DNA of 12,147 bases from positions 1 to 12,147 of the forward strand of contig DAOTYB010000347.1 of assembly GCA_034435315.1 (NCBI GenBank), in the 5' to 3' direction. The notes below the pieces were generated by a model, which had not been told where the DNA came from, ran no database searches, and saw only the letters and a program-made list of their open reading frames with translations. A program made the translations under genes and the position numbers. The stretch is from VGOB01 sp034435315 (GTDB lineage Bacteria > Chloroflexota > Anaerolineae > UBA4142). Below, in pieces: positions 1 through 6,612 of the stretch (positions are counted from its first letter, which is position 1; every line of letters begins with the position of its first letter).

Positions 1-63
1 TTCTTGATTCTGCTAAAATTAAAGAGATGAACGCCGGTGCGACAGCAGGTTGCTTTCGCAGTT

Positions 64-98
64 AGTTTGTCGCGCCCAAAAAACAAACTTGGTATAAC
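64..98 (+). promoter_or_regulatory. Candidate extended -10 promoter for the first MBL gene, with overlapping inverted repeat
   Basis: TATAAC at 93-98 is preceded by TGG at 90-92, an extended -10 arrangement, and sits 24 nt before the start codon at 123. No good -35 is visible; TTGTCG at 67-72 is 20 nt away. An inverted repeat AGTTTGT (64-70) / ACAAACT (83-89) with a 12-nt loop covers the -35 zone and could be an operator, which is inference. A second extended -10-like string, TGCTAAAAT, lies at 11-19 and could be an additional upstream promoter. Confidence 0.4.
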
Positions 99-122
99 GA
101 TTATTTTCGAAGGAGAATTTAT

Positions 123-1061
123 ATGGCTCTATTGCGTCCCCTCGCACCCAATATCACTTTGATTGATTTGCAATTTCAGGGTCGCGTCGAAACCATCGCC
201 GCGTATCTGTTTTACGATGGCGAGACCGCCGCGCTCATCGAGACGGGACCCGCCTCCACGATTGATACGCTACTTGAAGGAATCCAGGCAGCAGGCGCGC
301 CACTTGAAGCGCTGCGTCAAATTGTTGTGACGCACATTCATCTCGATCACGCGAGCGGCGCGAGCATTGTGGCACGGCAACTCCCCTGGACGCGCATCTA
401 TGTTCATCCCGCCGGCGCGCCTCATCTTGCCGATCCCTCCAAACTGCTGGCGAGTGCCGCGCGCTTGTACGGCGACCAGATGGAAACGCTGTGGGGCACC
501 ATCCTCCCCATTCCCGCCGAGCGTCTGGTCAGCGTGCACGACGGGGAAGAGATTCCGATTCCCGGCTCGATGTTGCGCGTGCTGGAAACGCCGGGCCACG
601 CGCGGCATCATCACGCCTATCTGGATGTGAACAGCGGTTTACTTTTCACGGGTGACATTGGCGGGGTGCGGATGCCCGGCATTCAGTATGTGCGTCCCCC
701 CACCGCGCCACCCGAACTCGATATCGAAGCGTGGCGCGCCAGTATCGCGCGCTTGCGCGCACTCGATGCCACCGGCTTGTGTCTGACCCACTTTGGTCTG
801 TTTCGCGGTAATCTGGCGTGGCACTGGGACGATCTGGAACAACGTCTGGTCGCCTGGGGTACACTGGTGCGCACACTGTTAGAACAAGGTGCGAATCAAG
901 ACACCATCGTTCAGCAACTCGGCGCGCAGGCAGCCGAGGAAATGGCGCGTGTGGAGGCAGACCCGCGCCAATACGACGTGGCAATCAGTTACGAGTCGCT
1001 CGTCGCGGGATACGTGCGGTATTGGAAAACGAGGAACATCTCGCCGAATACCGCAGGTTAG
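123..1061 (+). CDS. MBL-fold metallohydrolase
   Basis: A 312-residue zinc hydrolase of the metallo-beta-lactamase superfamily. The first metal-binding motif, THIHLDH, gives H71, H73, D75 and H76. H159 follows in TPGH, D178 in TGD, and H223 in LTHFG, so the dinuclear metal ligand set is complete. The C-terminal part (about residues 230-300) is helical-looking and lies beyond the core fold, as in longer glyoxalase-II-like or lactonase-like members. The substrate cannot be read from sequence. The start at 123 is well supported by AAGGAG at 110-115, 7 nt upstream. It is followed by a dispersed repeat at 1095 and then the SIS/ROK pair in the same direction, but nothing shows cotranscription. It is not a close copy of the MBL protein encoded at 5614-6243, with which it shares only the fold motifs. 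Confidence 0.9.
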   Translation: MALLRPLAPNITLIDLQFQGRVETIAAYLFYDGETAALIETGPASTIDTLLEGIQAAGAPLEALRQIVVTHIHLDHASGASIVARQLPWTRIYVHPAGAPHLADPSKLLASAARLYGDQMETLWGTILPIPAERLVSVHDGEEIPIPGSMLRVLETPGHARHHHAYLDVNSGLLFTGDIGGVRMPGIQYVRPPTAPPELDIEAWRASIARLRALDATGLCLTHFGLFRGNLAWHWDDLEQRLVAWGTLVRTLLEQGANQDTIVQQLGAQAAEEMARVEADPRQYDVAISYESLVAGYVRYWKTRNISPNTAG

Positions 1062-1094
1062 CCATGCAATTCCACAGTGACGTCAGGGCGCATT

Positions 1095-1206
1095 TATACC
1101 TTCAACGGTCGCAAACTTTCATTTTCCAGAGGGGGTGAGGATGGTGTGGTGGCGGGCGGCGAAGCCGCCCCGCCACCACGCCGTCCTTTTACTCCTCCTC
1201 CCTTTT
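1095..1206 (+). repeat. Truncated copy 1 of a dispersed hairpin element
   Basis: The left end, TATACCTTCAACGG at 1095-1108, and the following 17 bp to 1125 are identical to the start of the copy at 6319, and differ at one base from the copy at 9575. The large first hairpin region of the other copies is missing. The GC-rich second hairpin is present, with arms 1143-1160 and 1164-1182, loop GAA, one bulged base and one G-T pair. The element stops within the region corresponding to the third palindrome (about 1195-1206), just before the ribosome-binding site of the SIS gene. An open frame running in from 1135 to the SIS gene is repeat-derived and I do not treat it as coding. Confidence 0.75.
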
Positions 1207-1221
1207 CGAGTGAGGATCGAA

Positions 1222-1782
1222 ATGCAGACAATACAAAACTATATCGAAACGCAGGTGCGTTTGCTTCAGCAACTCGATTTGGCGCCGGTCAACGAACTCG
1301 TCGCGCATCTGGAACGCGCGCGCGCCGAAGGTCGCCGCATTTTTCTCTTTGGCAACGGCGGCAGTATGGCAACCGCGTCGCACTTTGCGTGCGATCTGGG
1401 CAAGGGCACGGTCCAACCCGAACGTCCGCGTTTCAAGGTGATGGTGTTCGATAGCCTGCCCACATTGACCGCGTACGCAAACGATCACGGCTACGAGACC
1501 GTGTTCGCCGAGCCGCTCATCACCCACAGCCAGCCCAGCGATGTGGCGATTGCGTTCACCGCCAGCGGCAATTCGCCAAACGTCGTACGCGCCATCGAGG
1601 TGGCAAAGCAGCGCGGCTTGCTGACCGTCGCGTTCACCGGTTTCGATGGGGGCAAAATCAAAGACCACGCCGATGTGCATATTCACGTGCCGATTCATTC
1701 CTACGGTCCCGTCGAGGATGTGCACTTGATTGTGACGCACGCGATTTGCGAGATGCTCAAGTTGCCGCATGAGCCGCACTGA
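1222..1782 (+). CDS. SIS-domain sugar isomerase, GmhA-like
   Basis: A 186-residue single SIS domain protein resembling sedoheptulose-7-phosphate (phosphoheptose) isomerase GmhA, a cytosolic enzyme making heptose phosphate precursors for surface glycans. GNGGS at 44-48 and SGNSPN at 115-120 are the phosphosugar-binding loops. The C-terminal string SYGPVEDVHLIVTHAICEML (160-179) matches the GmhA end, and H173 aligns by eye with the catalytic/zinc histidine. Position 59 in FACDL is Asp where E. coli GmhA has the active-site Glu65, so activity or substrate may differ; a DiaA-like non-catalytic role is a less likely alternative. I chose the start at 1222 because AGGA at 1213-1216 precedes it and because longer in-frame starts lie inside a repeat. 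It overlaps the ROK kinase gene by 14 bp, implying coupled translation and a shared sugar pathway. Confidence 0.85.
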   Translation: MQTIQNYIETQVRLLQQLDLAPVNELVAHLERARAEGRRIFLFGNGGSMATASHFACDLGKGTVQPERPRFKVMVFDSLPTLTAYANDHGYETVFAEPLITHSQPSDVAIAFTASGNSPNVVRAIEVAKQRGLLTVAFTGFDGGKIKDHADVHIHVPIHSYGPVEDVHLIVTHAICEMLKLPHEPH

Positions 1783-2722
1783 TACGATTCTCGCGCTCGA
1801 CTATGGCGGCACCAAACTCTCCGCCGCGATGATCGGCTTGGGCGAACGCGCGTGGCGTGCCCTCTTGCGCGTCCAGTCGCCGCCGCAACACGATGCGCAG
1901 TACGAACAGGCGACAATGCGCGCGCTGGCGCATCAACTTTTGGGCACACAAACCCCGCGCGCTATCGGCGTGAGTTTTGGGGGACCGGTGGAAGCCGCGC
2001 GCGGACGCGTCATCCTCTCGCATCACATCCCCGGCTGGGAAGACACGCCGCTGCGCGAGCAACTGCAAGCCGAATTCGACGCGCCAGTGGTTGTGGACAA
2101 CGATGCCAACGTCGCCGCGCTGGGCGAGTATCGTTTTGGCGCGGGACGTGGGTGTGCCTCGCTGTTGTACGTCACCGTGAGTACCGGCGTCGGTGGGGGT
2201 ATCGTTATCGGTGGAAAAATTTATCGCGGCGCGGACGCGCTGGCAGGCGAAATCGGTCACACGATTTGCGATCCGCGCGGACCGCTGTGCGTCTGTGGGC
2301 GGCGCGGGTGCGTGGAAGCGATGGCGTGCGGTCCCGCCATCGCGCGCGCGGCGCGCGCGATGATGCAGGCAGAGCCGAATGTCCCCACGCGCCTGCGCGA
2401 CTATGGCGAGACGCTCACCGCCGCCGATGTGGCGCGCGCGGCAAACGAAGGAGATGCACTCGCGCAACGCGTGCTGGACGAGGCAGCGCGCGCGCTGGGG
2501 TTCGGCATCGGCACGGCGATTACGCTACTCAACCCCGAGCGGGTGGTGATTGGCGGAGGTGTCTCCAAATCCGGGGAACGCTGGTGGGCGGAGGTGCGGC
2601 GCGCCGCGCGCACCAACACGCTACCCCAGATGCGCGTGGACCTTGTGCCCACCGCACTCGGCGATGACGCGCCACTGTGGGGTGCGGTGGCGTTGGCGGA
2701 GGAAACGCTGATGAGCCAATGA
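1769..2722 (+). CDS. ROK family sugar kinase
   Basis: A 317-residue ROK protein without the DNA-binding N-terminus of ROK repressors, so a kinase and not a regulator. The N-terminal phosphate loop is LALDYGGTK (8-16). The catalytic aspartate is D112 in DNDAN. The second ATP loop is STGVGGG (138-144). The zinc site is complete: H164 in EIGH, then C174, C176 and C181 in the CxCGxxGC pattern followed by E183. Family members phosphorylate glucose, N-acetylglucosamine, N-acetylmannosamine or similar hexoses using ATP; the exact sugar cannot be decided here. The 14-bp overlap with the SIS isomerase gene suggests the two act on the same sugar route. The last residues (MSQ) and the stop codon fall inside an 8-bp tandem array, so the natural C-terminus may have been altered by the repeat. 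Confidence 0.92.
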   Translation: MSRTDTILALDYGGTKLSAAMIGLGERAWRALLRVQSPPQHDAQYEQATMRALAHQLLGTQTPRAIGVSFGGPVEAARGRVILSHHIPGWEDTPLREQLQAEFDAPVVVDNDANVAALGEYRFGAGRGCASLLYVTVSTGVGGGIVIGGKIYRGADALAGEIGHTICDPRGPLCVCGRRGCVEAMACGPAIARAARAMMQAEPNVPTRLRDYGETLTAADVARAANEGDALAQRVLDEAARALGFGIGTAITLLNPERVVIGGGVSKSGERWWAEVRRAARTNTLPQMRVDLVPTALGDDAPLWGAVALAEETLMSQ

Positions 2723-2770
2723 GCCAAACGTGCCAATGTGCCAATGTGCCAATGTGCCAATGAGCCAAAA
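2713..2770. repeat. 8-bp tandem array (TGCCAATG type)
   Basis: Four perfect TGCCAATG units occupy 2731-2762. They are flanked by variant AGCCAATG/AGCCAAAC and AGCCAAAA units, giving about seven units in all. The array begins inside the ROK gene and supplies its stop codon (2720-2722). Confidence 0.9.
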
Positions 2771-2847
2771 GACGGAGGACGAAGGACAGAGGACGAATGA
2801 CGGAGGACGAATGACGAAGGACGAATGACGAAGGACGGAGGACGAAT
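2771..2847. repeat. 7-bp tandem array (GACGAAT type), 11 units
   Basis: Eleven uninterrupted heptamers of the form GACGRAN (GACGGAG, GACGAAG, GACGAAT and one GACAGAG) fill this stretch with no spacing errors. The same heptamer family recurs in both orientations inside the NACHT gene at 4617-4637 and 4704-4759. It resembles in form the heptameric STRR sequences known from filamentous cyanobacteria; the relationship is by analogy only. Confidence 0.92.
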
Positions 2848-2860
2848 GCCACGCGCGCCA

Positions 2861-2930
2861 CTGCCTCCTGCCTACTGCCTACTGAACACTGAACACTGCC
2901 TCCCGCCTCCCACCTACCGCCTCCCAACCT
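2861..2930. repeat. 7-bp tandem array (CTGCCTC type), 9-10 units
   Basis: Nine heptamers run from 2861 to 2923: CTGCCTC, CTGCCTA twice, CTGAACA twice, CTGCCTC, CCGCCTC, CCACCTA and CCGCCTC. A degenerate further unit follows. The stop codon of the minus-strand NACHT gene (2914-2916) lies within the CCACCTA unit, so the last few residues of that protein (VGRR) are repeat-encoded. Confidence 0.88.
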
Positions 2931-5580
2931 CTTTCCACCTCAAATTCCCCACCACCTCTTTGAGCGCGCGGTATGCGGTGTTCCGAACGTCATCATCCTT
3001 ATCACTCGCCAATTTCAGCAGTGCCACTGCAACCCGCGGTGACTTTTTCCCCAACTTGCCTAACGCCTCGGCGGCGGTGCGTCGCACCCGCTCATCCACT
3101 TTTTCGTCCTGCAACAGCGTCAGGAGAATTCGCACCGCGTCGTCGGTGCGCCCCAGTCTTCCCAACGCCTCCGCAGCGTCGCGTCGCACATCAGCACCCA
3201 TTTTTTCGTCTTGCGCCAGCGCCATGAGACCGTGAATCACTGCATCGTCAGCGCGCCCCAATTTTTTCAACGCCTCCGCAGCGTTGCGTGGCACCCACCA
3301 ATTCACTTTTTCGTCTTGCGCCAGCGCCAAAAGCCCCTCACCCGCGCGCGCGTTGCCGCGCAAGGTTCCCAGCGCAGCAATGGCATCATACGGCAAAGAA
3401 TCGTATTTTGGAGATGCGGCGCGCGCAAACTCGAGCAACGTGTCCACCACATAATTGCGCAATCGTTCGCGAATGCTTATGCCGTGCGCCAGACATTGCG
3501 CGGCAAGAAACAGATTGCGATGAATCACGTCATCGAACTTGTCGCGCTCGCGCAGAATCTTTTCGAAAATCGCGTTCGGTGGTTCGTCGTACCGATTGAG
3601 CCGACCGAGCAGCAGCAAAATGACTTCGCGCCAGCGCGCATCGTAGAGATGCGGTTGAATCTGTTTCCACAAAGCGTCCAGATTGTGCACATAGCGCGCT
3701 TCTAAATCGCACGCGGCAAAATATTCCTGAAAGGTCAGGTGGACGAAACTGAAAATGCCATCGCCGCGCTCGACCAGAATTCCCGTGCGGCTCTTTGCCA
3801 GTTCGATGAACACTTGCGCCTCCGCGCGCGCCGCATCGCGCCCGAGTCCCAGTTTTTCATCTTCACACAAAAGGTCGGTCAGTTTCAACTCCAAATCGCC
3901 GCGCTTGACTTCGGCTTGCCGCCCCTCCGCTTGTCCCAGCGTGTGCATCCAGAACGCCAATCGTTCCAGCAATCGCCGCCGATATTTATAGTGTGGTCGC
4001 TCACGATCGTACGGCACGCCCTGGACCCCTTCCCACATCGAGAGCAACGCCTCGGTGCACTTGTCGTACAGTTTCACGCGTTCGTTCGGCAGTTCCGCCT
4101 CGATGCGATGCACCAGCGCGATGATGGTGAGCATCAGCGGATTCTCCGCCAGTTTTTTCAGACGATCATTTTGCTTGATGGTGCGAATCAAGTGATCCGC
4201 CTGCGCTTGTGCTTGATTGGCATCGCGTTCGCGCGCGGTGTACCATTTCTCGATGAACGTCTCGATTTCCGATTCAGTGAACGGCATAATGATATGATGC
4301 GCGAACGCGCGGCGGTCCAATGGCGCGCTCTCGTAGCCGATGATGCGCGAGGTGACGACGAAACGATTTTTGGGATAGCGCGTGGCAAGCGCGGCGACCG
4401 CATCGCGCACCTCCACCCTTTGATTCGATGCGGTGACTTCGTCCAGACCGTCGAACAGCACCAGGCATCGTCCCGCCTCCAGCGCGCGTTCAAAGAAGCC
4501 GCGCGGCAACTCCAGTTGATACGTCTGTTTGGCGTAGGTGTACAGGAAATCCACCAGCGCTTGACCCGACGCGGCAAAGCGACGAAGGGGCAGCAGAATC
4601 GGCAAACGTTGTTCAAGACGAATGACGAACGACGAATGAAGATTGCCGATTTTCGATTTGCGATTGTTCTCAATCGGCAATCGGCGATCGAAAATCGACA
4701 ATCCTTCGTCCTCCGTCATTCGTCCTCCGTCCTTCGTCTTTCGTCCTCCGTCCTCCGTCGCACTTTGCACCGCCACCAGCGCGAGGTATCGCAACAGCGT
4801 GGACTTGCCCGCGCCGGGGTCGCCCAGCACCATCAAGCGCGTGTGCGCGCGCAAGGCGTCCTCCAGCGCGACGCGGCGCGTCGTTTTGCGGACGATGCGT
4901 TCGCGCGCGCGGCGTTCCAGCACGTCTTTGCCGGTCGGGGTGTCTGGCTCGCGAAAATCGCTCGTTTCGATTTCTTCTTCCACGCCCAGTGGAATGAAAA
5001 TGTCTGCAAGTTTGACTGCCGCGTTCTGGCGCGGGTCGGGGATACCCACAAACTCCAGCAGTTCGGTTCGGGCAACGATTTGTTCGAGGTAGCGTTTCTC
5101 GGCGGCGGAAAAATCGGGCGCGCGTTCATAGTTGTGAATGGCAGCCATCACTTTGGTCGCGAGGTCTTGCGGGTCAGAGAATTCCGCCAACAGATGTTCC
5201 GCCCGCACGCGGGCGCGAAATTCGCGCTGGCGTTTGCGCTTGTCCTCTTCTTCAATCAGATGCGCGGGGAGCGGAAAATCGTCAGGCGCGAGGAACATCA
5301 AGCGCGGCTTGTTCGTTTCAACTGCGGCGTCGTACTCTTGCTGCGTGTACGATTTCGTGGAATTCGCAGGGCTACTGCCAAAGTAATGCCCCACGATGCC
5401 GATGAACAAATCGCATTCGGCGACCTTCTCGCGGCAAAACGCGTCGGTCATTGCGGCGCGCGCGCCAAAATCTTCCATCCGCACCACGCGCAAATCGTCG
5501 CACGCTTGAATCGCGCGAAAGACCGCGTCGCGGTACGCCTGCAAATCGCGCGCGGTCGAACTGAGAAAAACCTTGCGCAT
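2914..5580 (-). CDS. DUF4062-NACHT-HEAT STAND NTPase (NLR-like, putative antiphage sensor)
   Basis: An 888-residue multidomain protein. Residues 1-100 are a DUF4062 domain (start MRKVFLSSTARDL; CDLFIGIVGHYFG at 56-68; YTQQEYDAA at 78-86). The NACHT NTPase follows: Walker A GDPGAGKST 253-261, Walker B LVLFDGLDE 373-381, sensor-like VVTSR 408-412, the NACHT helix ENPLMLTIIALVHR 479-492, and FVHLTFQEYFAA 612-623. Residues 742-877 hold four HEAT-like repeats of 34-35 residues (LLALAQDEK, LMALAQDEK, LLTLLQDEK, LLKLASDKD). NACHT STAND proteins act as switches: the repeats sense a ligand, the NTPase oligomerises and the N-terminal effector is triggered. Bacterial ones include antiphage proteins, so defence is inferred. 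Residues about 273-322 are a low-complexity insertion derived from DNA repeats between Walker A and the next NACHT strand (LPILLPLRRF). The start is supported by AAGGAG and GAGG shortly upstream. It lies 33 bp after an MBL hydrolase gene. Confidence 0.9.
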   Translation of the reverse strand: MRKVFLSSTARDLQAYRDAVFRAIQACDDLRVVRMEDFGARAAMTDAFCREKVAECDLFIGIVGHYFGSSPANSTKSYTQQEYDAAVETNKPRLMFLAPDDFPLPAHLIEEEDKRKRQREFRARVRAEHLLAEFSDPQDLATKVMAAIHNYERAPDFSAAEKRYLEQIVARTELLEFVGIPDPRQNAAVKLADIFIPLGVEEEIETSDFREPDTPTGKDVLERRARERIVRKTTRRVALEDALRAHTRLMVLGDPGAGKSTLLRYLALVAVQSATEDGGRKTKDGGRMTEDEGLSIFDRRLPIENNRKSKIGNLHSSFVIRLEQRLPILLPLRRFAASGQALVDFLYTYAKQTYQLELPRGFFERALEAGRCLVLFDGLDEVTASNQRVEVRDAVAALATRYPKNRFVVTSRIIGYESAPLDRRAFAHHIIMPFTESEIETFIEKWYTARERDANQAQAQADHLIRTIKQNDRLKKLAENPLMLTIIALVHRIEAELPNERVKLYDKCTEALLSMWEGVQGVPYDRERPHYKYRRRLLERLAFWMHTLGQAEGRQAEVKRGDLELKLTDLLCEDEKLGLGRDAARAEAQVFIELAKSRTGILVERGDGIFSFVHLTFQEYFAACDLEARYVHNLDALWKQIQPHLYDARWREVILLLLGRLNRYDEPPNAIFEKILRERDKFDDVIHRNLFLAAQCLAHGISIRERLRNYVVDTLLEFARAASPKYDSLPYDAIAALGTLRGNARAGEGLLALAQDEKVNWWVPRNAAEALKKLGRADDAVIHGLMALAQDEKMGADVRRDAAEALGRLGRTDDAVRILLTLLQDEKVDERVRRTAAEALGKLGKKSPRVAVALLKLASDKDDDVRNTAYRALKEVVGNLRWKEVGRR
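3095..3350 (-). repeat. Tandem DNA repeats of 102-105 bp encoding HEAT units
   Basis: The string TTTTTCGTC recurs at 3100, 3202 and 3307 on the plus strand, and each occurrence is followed by a similar TGCRMCAGCGYCA stretch. The spacings of 102 and 105 bp correspond to 34- and 35-residue HEAT units (LAQDEK...VRR.AAEALG.LGR.DDAV). The DNA similarity between units indicates recent duplication, or exchange among the repeats. Confidence 0.8.
4617..4759. repeat. 143-bp inverted-repeat insertion inside the NACHT gene
   Basis: Three GACGAAT-type heptamers (4617-4637) and eight heptamers in the opposite orientation (4704-4759) flank a palindrome. The palindrome arms are GATTGCCGATTTTCGAT (4641-4657) and ATCGAAAATCGACAATC (4687-4703), complementary with one mismatch. 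The stretch is read through in the minus-strand gene as about 48 low-complexity residues (for example TEDGGRKTKDGGRMTEDEG). It keeps the frame open and interrupts the NACHT domain after Walker A. It resembles a small non-autonomous repeat; no transposase is visible. Confidence 0.82.
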
Positions 5581-5613
5581 AATTCCTCGCTCCTTGTGCT
5601 GAACGGTTACGCC

Positions 5614-6243
5614 TCACATTCCCCACGTCGCGTCGCCGAAGAAATTGCCGTGATCCTTGCTCAGAAATGCCGCGATCTCGCGCCGACGATCACCCAGACG
5701 AAATGCTGCGCCGTGTCCGGGATAACACACCGTATCATCCGACCAATGCCAGATGACCTGATGCAGCGTTTTGAGCGTGGTCTGAAATCCCTCGACCGAC
5801 CACGTTTTGCCGGGCCCGCCCTCGAAAATCGTATCGCCCACGATGATGCGCGAATCCGCTTCGAGCGCGTAACACACCTGGTCGGCAGTATGCCCCGGCG
5901 TGTGCACGACGCGGAGCCAGCGCTCGCCCACGCGTATGCGTTCGCCATCTTCCAGCCAGCGATCGGCGGGCGTTTCAAATCCTTCCGCATGCGGACCGCG
6001 ATGCAGCATCAGCGGAACGTGCAGGCGCTGCTGCATCGCCGCGAGCGCGCCAATGTGGTCCAAGTGGGTATGCGTGAGCAAGATGGCAACGGGGTGCGTG
6101 TCCCGCAACATCTCTTGCAACACGTCGGGCTCGTCCCCGGGGTCAATGAGCACACTCTGCTTTGTCACAGGACAGACGAGCGCGTACGCATTCACGCGGT
6201 AGGGACCGACAGTACGGATGCGTAATTCGAGAGGCAGGGTCAT
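5614..6243 (-). CDS. MBL-fold hydrolase, glyoxalase-II-like
   Basis: A 209-residue compact metallo-beta-lactamase fold protein of the hydroxyacylglutathione-hydrolase-like group, which hydrolyse thioesters such as S-lactoylglutathione or related substrates; the true substrate is unknown. Metal ligands are H58, H60, D62 and H63 in THTHLDH, H118 in TPGH, D137 in VGD, and H177 in YPGH. It lacks the C-terminal helical domain of classical glyoxalase II, as is usual for short bacterial homologues. Two upstream in-frame ATGs exist, at 6288 and 6258. I reject them because the first lies in the -35 box and the second at the predicted transcription start, whereas the ATG at 6243 has GGAGG 8 nt upstream. 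It is the first gene of an operon with the DUF4062-NACHT-HEAT gene 33 bp downstream, so a part in, or regulation of, the same system is possible but unproven. Confidence 0.9.
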   Translation of the reverse strand: MTLPLELRIRTVGPYRVNAYALVCPVTKQSVLIDPGDEPDVLQEMLRDTHPVAILLTHTHLDHIGALAAMQQRLHVPLMLHRGPHAEGFETPADRWLEDGERIRVGERWLRVVHTPGHTADQVCYALEADSRIIVGDTIFEGGPGKTWSVEGFQTTLKTLHQVIWHWSDDTVCYPGHGAAFRLGDRRREIAAFLSKDHGNFFGDATWGM

Positions 6244-6264
6244 TGGGGTAACCTCCATAGTGGA

Positions 6265-6293
6265 AATATACACGGCTGATGGAATCACGTCAA
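6265..6293 (-). promoter_or_regulatory. Sigma-70-type promoter for the MBL/NACHT operon
   Basis: Reading the minus strand, TTGACG (6293-6288) and TATATT (6270-6265) are separated by exactly 17 nt, each matching the consensus at five of six positions. The predicted start near 6258 leaves a leader of about 15 nt containing the GGAGG ribosome-binding site of the MBL gene. The promoter sits just outside the left end of the repeat element at 6319. Confidence 0.7.
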
Positions 6294-6318
6294 GCCACCG
6301 TAATGGTGTGATGCATCA

Positions 6319-6610
6319 TATACCTTCAACGGTCGCAAACTTTCATTTTGGTTTGCACAGTACGGCTTACCCCACTCATCCCCCTGCCCCCTGCTCTCCC
6401 CGCTAGCGGGGAGAGCAGGGGAGGTAGGAGTGGGCGGGCGGCGAAGCCGCCCGCCACCTCCCCGTCCTTTGACTCCCCCTCCCCGTTGGGGCGAAAAATT
6501 TTTCGCCCCAACGGGGAGGAGGCAGGGGGTGGGGCTATGCGTTTGCACAAGTGCAAAAGGTGGGCTGAGAAACTTGCTCCCAAACTGAAATATACCCCGC
6601 TGAAAGTATA
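6319..6610 (+). mobile_element. 292-bp MITE-like element with terminal inverted repeats (copy 2, most complete)
   Basis: The left end TATACCTTCAACGG (6319-6332) is inverted at the right end as CCGCTGAAAGTATA (6597-6610), with two mismatches in 14. The complementarity resumes further in (CTTTCATTTTGG against CCAAACTGAAAT). If the outer TA at each end is a target duplication, the element proper is 6321-6608. Inside are a perfect 34-bp palindrome (6388-6421), a hairpin of 10-bp arms with loop GAA (about 6436-6458), and a perfect 42-bp palindrome (6478-6519). No protein is convincingly encoded. TA duplication is typical of the IS630/mariner group, so a non-autonomous relative is my best guess. 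A structured RNA or regulatory role cannot be excluded. Confidence 0.7.
6478..6519. repeat. Perfect 42-bp palindrome
   Basis: Two 21-bp arms meet with no spacer at the AAAAA/TTTTT centre between 6498 and 6499. The arms begin CCTCCCCGTTGGGG and are exactly complementary. As DNA it could extrude a cruciform; as RNA it would make a very stable hairpin, but no U-tract follows, so it is not a standard terminator. The copy at 9800-9841 has the same structure with one mismatch and one G-T pair. Confidence 0.9.
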
Positions 6611-6612
6611 AC

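Noticed and set aside
1135..1221. Upstream in-frame extension of the SIS protein (29 residues starting MRMVWW).
   Set aside because: The DNA is the hairpin of the dispersed repeat, and the ATG at 1222 has its own ribosome-binding site and matches the usual GmhA length.
2713..2930. CRISPR array.
   Set aside because: The units are 7-8 bp directly abutting repeats with no unique spacers, and no cas gene is near.
3739..6225. An 828-codon open frame on the plus strand, antisense to the NACHT and MBL genes.
   Set aside because: It runs opposite two genes with complete recognisable motifs, is rich in Arg/His/Gln as expected for the complement of a GC-rich gene, and shows no domain. It is a composition artefact.
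6478..6519. Rho-independent terminator.
   Set aside because: The palindrome lies between divergent genes, has its A/T tract at the apex and not after the stem, and is followed by GC-rich sequence.
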